NCBI RefSeq assembly: GCF_964340395.1
Contig: NC_135566.1
Coordinates: forward strand, 2,303,501 to 2,367,500
DNA length: 64,000 nt
Source: Glandiceps talaboti
Taxonomy: Eukaryota > Hemichordata > Enteropneusta > Spengelidae
Direction: 5' to 3'
Part shown: positions 1 to 13,449 of the stretch, piece after piece
Position numbering within the stretch: position 1 is the stretch's first letter
Layout of the letters: every line of letters starts with the position of its first letter
The notes under the pieces: model-generated
Seen by the model: the letters and a program-made list of their open reading frames with translations, nothing else
Databases searched by the model: none
What the model was told of the DNA's origin: nothing
Position numbers and translations under genes: made by a program

Positions 1-3000
1 AAACCTTTCTCCATTGCTCTGGAGTGCTCACTCTTTCATCAGTGTTACTGACACCTTGTTGATGTAACAACACTAAAGTCATACGGAACTTTTTCAGTCC
101 AATTGGTCGGAGTTCTCCCGGTTCAACATCAGTAAGAGCACCAGGTGAGAAGCGCTTTGGTATATCCCGACTTGGTGGTTTTGATTTGGGTCCTGATGGT
201 ACAGGAGATGGTACTGCACTGGCTTCACGACTCCCTTCAGGAGTAAATAGTAGTCCCCTAAAGTGAGATGTATACATGTAGAGTGTGTTTGTTGGATCAC
301 ATCTATTGTGACTACAACACCTATGCTAAAAGATTGTCTGTTTAGTTATGATGAAATGGGCCCACAATGCGTACACTAAAGGAAATACTCAGTTTTGATG
401 GACTTTCATGTTATTAAAGGGCCATAATTCAATCCCAGGTTTTTGCATTACCAGTACTACTATTTTACGAGTTGCACTATAAGGATTATTCTTTTACTCA
501 TATTCTGGACTAACTTTTTCTATAAATTAGCAAGACAACTGTATTTTACTAGGCATTTAATTGTCTTCAAAGTTCTTGGAGAACAAGACGTTCCTGGATA
601 GAACTCTTCATTGTTTTGAAGCCATCTTTGATTTTTCACAAAGTTGTTTTTGATGCATGTTATGGGTCAAACAAAAAAGGTCAGAGGTCACTAGAAATTG
701 CATTATCAAGTAGTAAGAATGCACATAGAACGGTGTGTTAGTGATGTTAATTGTTCCAGGTATTGACTTGTTTATTTATTTATGAAGCTATAATTTTATA
801 AGACTACTCTCAATAAAACTGACATTACAATTTGTCTGCAGGTGTTGGAATACTGTGAAGACATACCTATTGGGGTATTTAGGAAAGGGCTCTCAGTGGA
901 CATTGAAAAAGAACAATATCTTCAAGTCTGGTACTTCACAAATTATTTTGAGTAATTGACTGAATAATTGACCGTTTGTTTGTTTGATTGATTGATTGAC
1001 TGACTGAATAATTGATTGATTGATTGGATTGATTGATTGACTGACTGACTGAATAATTGATTGATTGACTGACTGAATGAATAATTGACTGTTTGATTGA
1101 TTGACTGGATAATTGGCTGATTGATTGACTGACTGACTGACTGACTGACAGACAGTACAGGATACTAGTGTTGATGGATTGATTGACTGACTGACTGAAT
1201 AATTGGTTGTTTGATTAACTGACAGAGTAATTGATTGATTGATTGATTGATTGATTGATAGATTTTTAAAGTTGTTAAGTTATAACTTATACTAATATTT
1301 TATAGTTTTTCAAATGGACTTGACTGTAATAAAATCTAGACTGAGATAATAAGCTTGATTTGTTTTTGTTTTTTTAATGATTTGTGGTGCACAAAATGTA
1401 TTTAAAATAGTGTATGTTGTAATGGTGTGATTGTGTAAAAGATAAAGTGCAAAGTGCTATCTATAGAGAAGACGCAAGGGAAACAGAGGTGCATAGATCC
1501 AAAGTTTATTATGCAAAGAAGGAAGTAGTACAAAAGCAGGATATAGATGCCAAAATTAATATTACAAAGCAAGATAAATACAGTTCTGTATTACCATGGA
1601 ATACTTGACATTTTCATCATTTATATTTTTAGTTGCACAGTGTATTTTGCCATTCACAAAGCATTTCATTTTGCTGAATTCACAACAAACTAAATAAACT
1701 TCAGTGGAATATTACTGATGTCATTTCAAAAGAAATGATACAAAAATAGTTTTCCATGGAATACAGATTATGTAGCAGAGGGCAAGGATTACAGTTATCA
1801 TTACAAGCAGGAATCTATCAAATCTACTGTGAATTATATAAACATGGTGGTGACAGGGGGATACACAACTATTCCTACAAAGTGCAATGTACAAAGAGCT
1901 AGAAACATCCCAGTCAGAAAATCTAAGAATGGACAATATACATAGTATCTGAGTGATTAGATATTATTTTACAAAGTGATTTTGGCAGTGATGCAATCAA
2001 AATAAATATACTTGTTACAAAATTGGTAACCATTTTTTTCAAAGTCTTTACAAACAACTAAAGCATCAAATTTTATATTTTAATCTTGTTTTTTCCCACC
2101 TTGTAGTTCTATTGTGTACAGACAAATACTCCCATGGTAGAAAGGGGACTAAAAGTCTTTTAATAATAATAAGAGTTTGGTGAAGACAAAGGACAGCTTC
2201 AGCATCTATTTTTCTGATTTTCTCTGATATATCATCAGTAAATAAGTACAAAAACATCTTTTCTGATTCTACAATAAACACAGACATCCCCTACAATGGT
2301 TTACTGACATGTGAATAATAATAACATCCTGTATAAAAAAATGTAAATACTTCTAGGACTTCCACTATGATGCCTCAAAAAAATTTGTAACAATCCTACT
2401 GATAGTACTATATATATGTAGTATAAGAACATATTGATGGGTTTCAAATTTTCATAAACTATTTATTTCTTTGCCTCTTGCAGGATATAAAGTAGTTACA
2501 ATGTGTTTGTATTTTTTATGAAATTACCGTACGTTTGGTTACTATTACTGTATGTTTGGTTACCATTACCGTATGTTTGGTTACTATTACCATATGTTTG
2601 GTTACTATTACCATATGTTTGGTTACTATTACCGTATGTTTGGTTACTATTACCGTATGTTTGGTTACTATTACCGTATGTTTGGTTACTATTACCGTAT
2701 GTTTGGTTACTATTACCATATGTTTGGTTACTATTACCATACGTTTGGTTACTATTACCATACGTTTGGTTACTATTACCATATGTTTGGTTACTATTAC
2801 CGTATGTTTGGTTACTATTACCGTATGTTTGGTTACTATTACCGTATGTTTGGTTACTATTACCGTATGTTTGGTTACTATTACCGTATGTTTGGTTACT
2901 ATTACCGTATGTTTGGTTACTATTACCGTATGTTTGGTTACTATTACCGTATGTTTGGTTACTATTACCGTATGTTTGGTTACTATTACCGTATGTTTGG

Positions 3001-6000
3001 TTACTATTACCGTATGTTTGGTTACTATTACCGTATGTTTGGTTACTATTACCGTATGTTTGGTTACTATTACCGTATGTTTGGTTACTATTACCGTATG
3101 TTTGGTTACTATTACCGTATGTTTGGTTACTATTACCGTATGTTTGGTTACTATTACCGTATGTTTGGTTACTATTACCGTATGTTTGGTTACTATTACC
3201 GTATGTTTGGTTACTATTACCGTATGTTTGGTTACTATTACCGTATGTTTGGTTACTATTACCGTATGTTTGGTTACTATTACCGTATGTTTGGTTACTA
3301 TTACCGTATGTTTGGTTACTATTACCGTATGTTTGGTTACTATTACCATATGTTTGGTTACTATTACTGTATGTTTGGTTACTATTACCGTATGTTTGGT
3401 TACTATTACCGTATGTTTGGTTACTATTACCGTATGTTTGGTTACTATTACCGTATGTTTGGTTACTATTACCGTATGTTTGGTTACTATTACCGTATGT
3501 TTGGTTACTATTACTGTATGTTTGGTTACTATTACCGTATGTTTGGTTACTATTACCGTATGTTTGGTTACTATTACCGTATGTTTGGTTACTATTACCG
3601 TATGTTTGGTTATTATTACCGTATGTTTGGTTACTATTACCATATGTTTGGTTATAGCAAGAGTTATTAAAATGTCTTGAATCCCATAGGGTTAAGAATG
3701 AATACTACATCTACACATTGTTCAAGTGACAGTTCCTCAACTTACGGTGATCTGTATCTGTTCATACCAGGTATATCAGTTGGTGATCCACCTTTACGTA
3801 AATGTTGGTAAGCTCTCTGGATATCTGCTGTATACAATCTGGCAGGCTGAAGTAAAAACACCTGTAAAATATATGCTGTGTCAATTCCTGATTTAAATTC
3901 ATTGTATTAGTAAACGATATTCCATGAGAAACATCAGCACCGATGACTTTAATGATATTCATTATACAACTGAATCCGACATCTCTTATTTTCATATACA
4001 TCACTTTCACATAGAAATTAGGTCACACTGATCGGTTGTCAGGGGCAACTTGGTTTTAGACAGATTATAGTATAATTAAAGTAACATTTGTATGTATAAG
4101 ATAAAATAAAAAGAATACAAAGCAAACAAATTGTAACAACAGTCTTTACCTACTAGGTCATTCTAGTGTTGTATGTTTTAATTTGATTAAACTCTAATGT
4201 AGTGGTTCACCATTTATTCATTATTACCCAATGTTTTGCTAGAATTGTCCTTTGCATTACATCTTCACCATTTGGTTTTGGTTGCCACCCTTCCCTCATG
4301 TAGGGATGATACCACGACAAAAACATGAACAAACAAAACCAACAATAATACAAGGAAAATTGAAGGTAACAGATCAAACTAAACAGGTGGTCGACCACTA
4401 TACCAGACTTTAATCAGACTATGTGTGTTTCAGTGGGTCAAATGTGTATACCATCACATACTAAGGAGAAAATAACTTTAAATGCTTGACTTGTTTACTT
4501 TTGTAGAATGTCAAACAATTTTCTTTCAGTTATGACGGGATGTTACCTGTTTCATCTGGTGATAATCATTAGCTTGAAGAAAGGCATCTTTTAATAAAAG
4601 TAACAAGGCAAAACAGAAGTCTTCCATTATTTCTTGATTCCAGCCATTCATAAATAATTGGTCCCACAAAAACAGTACTGCTTGTCCATCTAGTACACCA
4701 ACAAAACCCTAAAATAACAGACACGATACAAAAATACACATATTTCAATCCAGTGCTATGTTTTTGTCAAGGCTATCCTTCATGTCTGCAATACAAATAA
4801 GATAACACACACACATCACATACACAGTGTGTACAGTTAATGATATAAACAGTAACTGCATGAAAGAAACAGTTCAGTTGGCTGCTGACCATAGATTTTG
4901 TTTGAATGTCAAGAAATTATACCTCATGTCTGTTGTAACTGTAGTAGTGTACATGCTGTTACTCTTTGTATCATGAACTAAATACAGAGTTGACACTGTG
5001 TAAGTGATGTTTGTGTGTTATCATTGTGGTGTATATCTCAACATGAAATCTTGTGATCAGGCCCACTAATCTTGATAGTTTGTTTAATAGCCTGGGCAAG
5101 CTTCTTCAAAATGAGCATTTGGCACTTTGGCAAATAATGGCTGAGGGCAACTAATAATAATTTGCTTTTTCTTTGCATTCCTGAATTTCTTGATTTTCCA
5201 AAATTTGAAAAAATCCAGAAAATACATTGCCATGGTTACAATGTCTGCACATAACTGTACATAATGTTTCTGACAGTTGCTGTATGTGACATTATTGAGG
5301 AATTAACACTTCAGTGGTCTACATACAACTGATACTCACCTCTCCTATCCACTTCCTAACAAATATAACAGGATCTGCCAGTAACTCTTTGGACAGTTTT
5401 ATAGAATGTTCAGAGCCTGGTGTTGCCCTTCCTAGTGCCAAGGCCTTGTCTTTCTCAATGTGGATTAACTGTACCAAGAATTGCTGTGAGATGAACAAGG
5501 GAAAATGAGTTTGTGAAACATGCATGCAGTACTAGGAATCATGACATAGCTAGAAAGGCTTGATTACTTATCTCCAACTAGTTCTAGTCAATGACAGACT
5601 GCAAACAGGAAATTGAGAATACAAATGTACAGCGCCCTCACTCTAATTGGGGGTATCGTCACCTCATAACACCGTTATGAGGTGTTACTTTGTTCCTTGG
5701 TATTCTGTAGAAGTGTAAATCAGGGATGTTTTTCATATTGTTCCGACATCAAGGAAAGCAACAGTGCTCTATGAGTAACTGGGTAACCTATACCATGTAT
5801 ACCCTCTAGGTACACATAGGCAGGAAGTAGAGCACCACCATGGCAAATTTTGGAAAGGTATATTAAAATCATTATGTTCCACACACAATGATATTGTTCT
5901 CTTGGAGATTTGTTTCCAAAGCACCAAAGATCAAAAGATCAAAAGTCTCAGTATGTACGTGTCTTGAGACAATGAGTAACTAGTATTATGTAAGTCAAGT

Positions 6001-9000
6001 CTGATCACTATTGTGTTGACATTTATGTTGAAAATTTATCAATCTAAATTCTAAGTAAAAAGGGGTTGAATTAACTGTTATCTTATGGACATTAAAAGTG
6101 TGTCTAATATCTTTGGAATACTGTATATATCATCTTAGTATTGTCAATCCATGTACAAACTAACATTACAAATAGGAAAGCTACCTTTGGATCCACGTCC
6201 ACATTCTTCAGAGCACAGTCTTCAAGATGGTCTTGTAAGTAAATATCTTGTATCTTTAATCTATTCATAGTTTTTTCAGCTATAGCAAACACTTCAGGCC
6301 ATTTAGGGAACAAATTCACCATCAACAAATCTAAGTACATTGCCAACTCATAAGGCTTCTCTTCTGTAATGTGAAAATAACAGAAGTTGAAATTCAGCTA
6401 TAGCAAACACTTCAGGCCATTTAGGGAACAAATTCACCATCAACAAATCTAAGTACATTGCCAACTCATAAGGCTTCTCTTCTGTAAAGTGAACATAACA
6501 GAAGTTGAAATTCAGCTATAGCAAACACTTCAGGCCATTTAGGGAACAAATTCACCATCAACAAATCTAAGTACATTGCCAACTCATAAGGCTTCTCTTC
6601 TGTAAAGTGAAGTTGAAATTCAAGCAAAATTGTAATTTCATTTTCCATCTTGAGAATATCTTGACTTCTAAAGATTTGCACTTTGACCGAACTCAATCTA
6701 CATGTATGCCAAGTACGATGTACAATCATAAATTGGTAAGTTTTGCTGTACTAACAATAAAGTATTTTATGAATGTGATGTCTTTTTAAAGTATTATTGA
6801 ACCTGAAGAACAGTTTCTGTAACTGTAAAGGAATGTGTACTAGCAAAGTAAGGGCATGGGACACGTCTCTGTTGACTCTGAGTACATGTTGAGCTGTGTA
6901 TGCTCATTGCATTCAGATATTGTGTACTCTTCAAGTATTCCTAGCTTCTTCTGGCTATGATTTCTTAGCTTGGGACCTCATGGTGCATATGAGTATTGGA
7001 TGAATACTGGGATTTACAGTAACATTTCTGAATTTCACCATATGAATCTATGATGGCTATGTTTTACCTGTAGCCTTCCTATCAGCATACGTTAGCTGTA
7101 TTGGAAACAACCACTGTATAAGGTATGGTTCATAACTTCTATTGTAAGTATACAACACATTCAAAGCATTAGCACTCTCTTTCATGGCTTCTCTCTTCTG
7201 ATAGGCTTGCATACTGGGTACGTTGTTGAACATCTAGGAAGAAGCAACAGAATATAGTTTGTAGCAACTACCACAATATTCAAATATTTTGAAACTCACC
7301 AGTTTAACAGCTGACTGGCAAGGAGTTCAGAATAATAATTATAACACCATTGATGAACTTAATATGATTTGAGTAATATAATTTATCACAAATTTCAATT
7401 TAGTAATATAAATAATCAGAAAAAAATACACATATAAGTCCAATGACTGATTTTCACTATGTGATCAGAAGATCAAAACAAACATGATATTACAGTTACA
7501 TGTAAATCATAGATTACAGTCAAAGCTACAAACAATAACTTTAAAACTGTACACAATACACTATATGCATACAACATTACTTTTCCAGAAATTCATCTAG
7601 CAAATGTCTTTTTTTTTCAATATTAATACTGATGAATAGAACTTCCCAAGTACATAATAGGGAACTTGCAAACCCGCCATGTTGAATGTTGCATCATGGG
7701 AAATGTGATAATAAATGCTAATCAATTAGTATTACAAACAATATTGTTATATTGTTTGTAACCACAAATGATCACTTCATAGTCACCCTGACCATTGTGG
7801 GAGGTTTATTTTATCGGTAGCTCCAGATTAGGTAATAAGATAACCTCAGATAATCCCATAGTCCTTTGCATCTGAGCATGCTCAGTCTGGATTGCAAGTT
7901 CCATATTGAAATCCCAATAGGCAATATAATTTATGTGTGATCTACTTTAACACTTCTAATAAATTGAGTACGTGGGTTTGATGACTTTTTAGCCTTCTTA
8001 TTTTGTGTTGTAACTTCTGAATGTATGCCATCTTGTACCATAGTTGAACTGCTCACAGGTGGCACAGAGAAATCATCCAACACAATAAGAAATGACAGTC
8101 TCTGACACTCACCTCTACAATAGCATTCCATATCAATCCATGGATGGGTGTCGTTGTTGCTTTCTGTAGCTTCAAATCGATTTTACCCATAGACACCTTC
8201 TTGGCAAATCTATTTCTCAGTAATTTCTCAATATTCCTGTCAAAGGAGAGAGTACAGCTACTGTTGAAACTATGAAAGTTGCAAATGAACCCTAGTAATA
8301 AAGATATAGCTGTATGAACTGGGACTTCAATAAACAGTGGGATCATAACGTGGATAATATGTTATCATGGCATGTTGACTCATTATCCATGCCAAACTTT
8401 CTATGTAAAGAAGTCTAATGACTCTGAAGGAAGCAAGTGGTCAACAGTGTTTTTGATGGGGGGGGGGGGGGGGGAGCAGGTAAAATCTACCAGTGTTCCC
8501 AAACAAAATTATGGTAGATTGCATGGGAAGCCATGCAACTTTTATCCCTTTCTCCGTTGCTGTTACCATGGTTACCCAATCTTAGCAAAAACACTGGGTC
8601 AAGTTAAAATAACAGCTGCAGTGGTAACAGATTACGTCAAAGAGATGTCATCAGTACAAATGTATTGCTATAAAACTCTGACATTTTGAAAAAATTCCTT
8701 CATTGGGTCATACCAGAGTGTCAGTAGTAATGACTGGAAACCTGTCACAACATTATCCTAACTAGATCTTCAACAAATGCCAAGAAACATAATGACAACT
8801 TACCCTTCTTTGCTGAGGAGACTTTTATCACTTTTAAAAAGTACTTCAGTCCATAAATACTGTCTAAGATTGCCAGGAAGCTGCTTGCCTGATAATTTCT
8901 CACATACTTCGTGTAAACGGTGAGGATCTCTTCTCAGTATAGCTGACAAGGCCCTACCTAGAGTTTCACTACCAGGACTCCAAGAGTTTGGTGGCACATC

Positions 9001-12000
9001 ATTATGACTTAGTACATGGCGATCTATTAGACACAAAATATAATCCCAGTAGTGTTTACATTAAAATCAACCTCATGAAATTTGAATTAAGACACATTAC
9101 ATGGTGATCTGTTAGATGCAAATAAAACAGTATTGTTTTCCACATCAATTATAACTTTATGGAATTTGAATTATGACACATTACATGGTGATCTGTTGTC
9201 TGTTTAATGAAGAAATAACACCAGAGTTTTCAATATCTAATAATGGAAGAACCTCATATAATTTACATAACCACAAATTCTATTCAAGTGTATCACATAT
9301 ACTGTAATTGCAAGAGATTGTGACATGAAATTACACACCCATTGGGGTAGTACAATAAGTCTAGGATTTCAAGACCTAGTCACTAACCAAGTAAGTTATT
9401 TAACAACTTACCTCTCCTTTTAGTAGCTCTAGTAAAAGATACAGTACCAGGTGTTGCTGTACTCTTATCGTCCTGGTTTTCTGGTTTCATTCCTGGTAGG
9501 GTGACACCTCCAGGCAGATTCACAGGACCAATACCCCCTAAGTTGCCCAAATTGTTCAACATTTGTCCTACTTCCTTCTCAGCAGTATTCACCCTAGATT
9601 GCTGAAACAAAAGTATTCACACACTGTCAGTATTGACTAAATGTCCATTACACAATGAGTAACAATACAGAGTTGATATACATTCAGAAGATAACCTTTG
9701 ATGTACTTATGGTATTACAAATGTTGGCTTCTGATATTTACTTCCATGTTGATTTCATTCACGTCCAAATAAAGGTTTGTAAGTACGTTGATTAATTTTC
9801 ATTCAGCTGGAAAATACTTGTGACTCATACTGACAAAGCTCCTCATGTCATTTGTATTTTGCTTGACTGAATGGAGAACAATTTTAGAAATAATATAAAA
9901 CAATAAATTCTCACCAATTCTTCTTTCTTCTCCTGTAGAAACAGATGTCTATCAAGTGCTGTATTAATGACTTGATATGTGTGATCTATAAATGCTTTCA
10001 TTTCGGGGGAAGCACTTTGACTGTAGTCGCCATCACGTTGTCTTTCACATCCAACTTCTTTGACTACTTCCTGTAATTGCTCACTTAGCCAGGATTTCAT
10101 CTCTTGCTCAAACATCCTGCGTTGCTGCAGTGGTATGTTGGTTGGGCTCTGTTCGGTTACAATCAGATGGAAGGGCAAAATTACATTACAATGAGTAACA
10201 TTGAAGTAAAGCACTTTCTCTATGTGCTACACTCATTTATAACATTCATAATCAAGTGTAAAAGTATACTGTTTCAATTGGTTTATTTACAAGCCTAGCA
10301 AGTGGCCTTTCTAATGTAGTCAATTATCAAATGAAACAGTATACTTTTACACTTGATACAGATGTTATAAACGATTGTGGTGTACACAGAGAATGCTTTA
10401 CTTTGGTGTTATGGGTTGTACTTTTATTTTTACAGTGATTGCTTGCATAAGTATGTGTGCATACTACTGGTATTGGCACTACATCACAACTATATAATGC
10501 ATTATTACATACTGTATGCAAGTGATCATGCAAGCGTTCTATGACATACACCTAATATTGTGAACATACAATTATGTTTATTTGGACAAACAAATGTAAT
10601 AAAACAGAACACCATGTTGCTTTAGGGCAAGTGTGGGTACTCAGGGTATTTACATTGATTTTTATACTTGTGACGTTTTCTTTCACTTGCTATATGCTTG
10701 TCTACACTATATACAATTGTACATGTCTAGTTCCTATACAGTATCATTATGATTTATACCTTCACACTGTGGTTAGACCACAGCTAGCATCCAGACTAGT
10801 ATTACACATATCATTGCAATGAAGTCAAGGTTAACACATTTCATCTATCTTTTATTCTGTTATGATTTTCCTACACACTCCTTTTCATAGTCAAATCAGT
10901 TTTTTCATGTAAGAAATTAGAAAATGTGCAGTTATTTTATCAAAAATTGTAATTTAAAAAGAAATGCTGGGTTGTTTTTTAAGCTTTCAGCATAGTATCT
11001 TACAGTTGGATCATGTTTCTTTTTCAAACCGACATACCATGTTTGTTCTTATAATATAATGCACAAAAGCATTTACTTGTACACATAGACTGGATTTACC
11101 ATTTGGACACTCAAATGAAAGACTCTTACAACACTGTTAAAGTTAAACTGAAAGATTTATCATTGAGTGCATTCACCTAGTGACTACGCTAATCATAGCC
11201 TTAGTGCTAACGAGTACCTCTTATGACGTCACAAAATCCTGTGGTCTAGGTGGGACCGGAAATACCTGAAAACTCTTGAAGTAAATCCGAAGGGAACTGA
11301 CTGAAAAAAGATCATTTTAAGGTGTTTGCAGACACTTTTTTTAAAGTTTTAAAACCAGAATGTATTTCACAAACATGTTGTCTAGCAAATTAGCGATAGT
11401 GAATGTGAGCATTTTGAATCACGTTTAATCATTTATTACAAACATTTACCGACAATAACAAACCATTCAGTCCATACATATCAGAGTTGACTTACCAGTA
11501 TTTCAGGATCATAGGGGTATTTGCTAAGGTAGTTTTGAACAAACTGTGGTCCAAGTACTCTATACAAGGCTTCACGTTTTTCTCCATTGTTACCTTTGTA
11601 GATTTCAGCTTCTATTCTCTTGGCTAGAGCTTCATTAATTTTTTGTTGTACCTTCAACAGGAAATAATTATTCATTTTACTGAAGAGTTTGATGTTACGT
11701 AGGACTTGAGTAATGTTTGGCTGCACTACATAAAGAGGCCATTGTAACAATGAGAGCAAAACAATACTACATTGCAATACAATACAGAACTAAAACATAG
11801 CGAAATTGCCACTACCCATTTTGCTTCCATAACTTGCAAAGAATTTTCACAATGCCAAAACTTAGAAGTGAGTTCCACATATTAGCATAGCAGTGTATCC
11901 TAACGTTATGTGCATTGCTCAAGACCCAACCATTAATATCTGGGGGTTAACACTGCAATGTTGCATGCATCATTGTAAGATCTGACATATCAACTTCACT

Positions 12001-12682
12001 CAGCTTACAATATATAGAGTACTGTACAAGAACTGCTACAACGTGGCTAGCAATGGACTAAACTCAGTGGTAATATCTCATCAGCACGTATTAGCAACTG
12101 GAATGGTCAACGCATGCACGAACTTATGTTAACACCAGGCTAGCTCAGTGCTAACAGCAGACTGACACTAACACCTCACCAGTATGTGTCAGCAACTGGA
12201 AGGGTTAATGTCTGCACCGGTCTTATGTTAACACCAGGCTAGCTCATTGCTAATACCAGGCTGACACTAACACCTCACCTGTATGTGTTTAATACTTGCA
12301 CCAACCCTACATTTGTATGTTAACACTAGACTAGTTCAGTGATAAAATCAGAGTGGAATGGCACTAACACCTCAGCAGCTTGTTTTGATAAATGGAAGTG
12401 TTAAGAACTATTCTCAGACCACCCACTAGCCAAATATTCACACCAGAATAGTTCAATGCCAACACCAGGCCAACATTGGACAAGTAAATTGGAAAGTGGT
12501 TCTTGAGCTGTATTGCATACAGGACCCAGTATTTGAGTTCTAAGTCTTACCTCTTGCCATGGTGCATCTGGTAGGAGTGTCTCCTGTACAACTGAATCCA
12601 TCCATTGAGGTCCAAAAGGTCGATATGAACTGATATCATCATTCCTAGATGGTTTCACTTTGTGATTTATGTTTGCCATCAT
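1..12682 (-). CDS. TBC-like (Rab-GAP fold) domain protein, 3' end beyond the left edge
   Basis: Twelve exons splice in phase: 12682-12551, 11651-11496, 10148-9915, 9601-9412, 9023-8804, 8236-8113, 7233-7068, 6363-6185, 5483-5340, 4708-4547, 3861-3746 and 257-1 (or ending near 5 if AAAG/GTTT is a donor). They give about 693 residues from the ATG at 12682. Residues about 285-600 look like a TBC domain: LRQYLW (about 290-295) fits the R-x-x-x-W start, followed by helical segments such as IHGLIWNAIVE, ADPVIFVRKW and AVLFLWDQLF. TBC domains usually act as GTPase-activating proteins for Rab GTPases. I see no convincing I-x-x-D-x-R arginine finger after LRQYLW, so it may be a non-catalytic TBC protein. 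The N-terminal 230 residues are charged and helical; residues 608-693 are proline- and serine-rich. I do not recognise the orthologue. It lies 0.77 kb downstream of SPRING1 on the same strand. The exon boundaries are well supported by phase; the TBC call is by eye. Confidence 0.75.
948..1262. repeat. degenerate (GATT)n/(GACT)n tetranucleotide repeat
   Basis: Roughly 310 bp of GATT, GACT and GAATAATT words, with interruptions, inside the TBC-gene intron. Confidence 0.85.
2524..3654. repeat. 21-bp minisatellite, about 54 copies
   Basis: The unit TTACTATTACCGTATGTTTGG repeats almost without change; C/T and G/A variants and one longer interruption at the start mark individual copies. Because 21 is a multiple of three and the unit has no stop in most frames, it generates long artefactual open frames on both strands. 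Confidence 0.97.
6277..6612. repeat. 118-bp tandem triplication covering the 5' half of TBC-gene exon 8
   Basis: The segment from TATAGCAAACACTTCAGG to CTTCTCTTCTGTAA recurs at a spacing of 118 bp (landmark TTTAGGG at 6302, 6420, 6538). Each copy carries the splice acceptor (TTACAG) and the codons for EKPYELAMYLDLLMVNLF; only the lowest-coordinate copy has the rest of the exon. Confidence 0.92.
7656..7907. mobile_element. short inverted-repeat element (family B), copy 1
   Basis: About 250 bp, starting AATAGGGAACTTGCAA and ending with its near complement TTGCAAGTTCCATATT. It contains the palindrome CTGAGCATGCTCAG. A second copy in the opposite orientation is at 42851-43102. There is no coding capacity; consistent with a non-autonomous MITE. 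Confidence 0.75.
9010..9200. repeat. about 85-bp tandem repeat covering the TBC-gene exon 5 acceptor
   Basis: The words ACATGGCGATCT / ACATGGTGATCT occur at about 9014, 9099 and 9183. On the minus strand the two upstream copies reproduce the acceptor AG and first codons of exon 5, but run into stops. Confidence 0.75.
10170..10450. mobile_element. foldback MITE (family F), copy 1
   Basis: An inverted repeat: the left arm about 10205-10277 (GTAAAGCACTTTCTC to AGTATACTGTTT) is complementary to the right arm about 10334-10403 (AACAGTATACTTTTAC to GCTTTAC), with a loop of about 55 bp. A related copy is at 17585-18015. It begins within about 25 bp of the acceptor of TBC-gene exon 3. Confidence 0.75.
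12080..12470. repeat. degenerate tandem repeat, about 105-bp unit
   Basis: Intron 1 of the TBC-like gene carries about four diverged copies marked by TTATGTTAACACCAGGCTAG and CTGACACTAACACCTCA. Confidence 0.7.
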
Positions 12683-13449
12683 TCAAATCACCAACAATAT
12701 ATTATTCTTTAAAGTTTATACAAAATTTGTTAGACTGACATACACTATGATCTGAATTTAATAATTCTGCTAACTTGTAAACTTTCTGATAGAGTTATAA
12801 CCTAGCAATAGATATCTCCAAATAGAAGTGCACAATATAAACACAAAAGTATTTACTTTTACGGTATGGGATTCTTGGATTTCAGACAAACTGACCAGTT
12901 CTTTAAGTAGTGTTAATGAATGGGATAGTTGTATATCAAGACACTCTGCTTCTAACAATCAAATATCCACCAAATATCTAACAGATAACAGGCTTGTCAC
13001 AAACGTTATATTGACAATACTCAGACTTTTAACAGTATCAAACTATAAACAAATGAGTTGATAGACTGTCACATTTCCTGAGATAAAGCGCCCTCAACGA
13101 GTTGTCTAAACAGTCTACCTAATCAATACTCAAGGTAGATAATGTACCTCCAATAGCAGTTATTTTCAAAAAAATTAAATTAAAGTTGAATAGAAAACTT
13201 CTGTATAAAACTTCTGTACAAATATTTACAAAATACTTGGTTATTTATGATTTCAATTACATCTTTGTTTCTATTTCCTGGACTTGTATCTAAAGGAAAA
13301 TTCTTGCTAATTCAGTGAAGTGATTGAGGCTAGCTGAAATAATGAGATACTAGAAATGTGCTGGAATGTTTAGATATATGGATGTTCTCTGTAACTATGC
13401 TGGTTATGTTTTCTGATAGTTGATTGGTTGGATGTTTGTTACAATGTAT

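Larger units (their letters stand above)
258..3745 (-). other. intron 11 of the TBC-like gene
   Basis: No coding sequence is seen. It contains a GATT/GACT tetranucleotide tract (about 948-1260), unique AT-rich DNA, and the 21-bp minisatellite. Donor TCACC/GTAAGT and acceptor CACTTTAG/GGGA keep the reading frame (Ser-Pro-Gly). Confidence 0.6.

Noticed and set aside
2503-3657. Open frames of about 375-384 residues with heptapeptide repeats (LLLPYVW and others)
   Set aside because: They are read-through of the 21-bp minisatellite in several frames on both strands, inside an intron; no splice support.
6466-6729. Separate 87-residue gene containing the KPYELAMYLDLL segment
   Set aside because: It is a duplicated piece of TBC-gene exon 8 fused by reading through intron DNA.
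8372-8689. 105-residue open frame including a glycine run
   Set aside because: It crosses a G-run in a TBC-gene intron, opposite strand, with no similarity I recognise.
12060-12480. tRNA-like words (TAGCTCAGTG) in tandem
   Set aside because: No cloverleaf or matching T-arm; they belong to a degenerate 105-bp tandem repeat.
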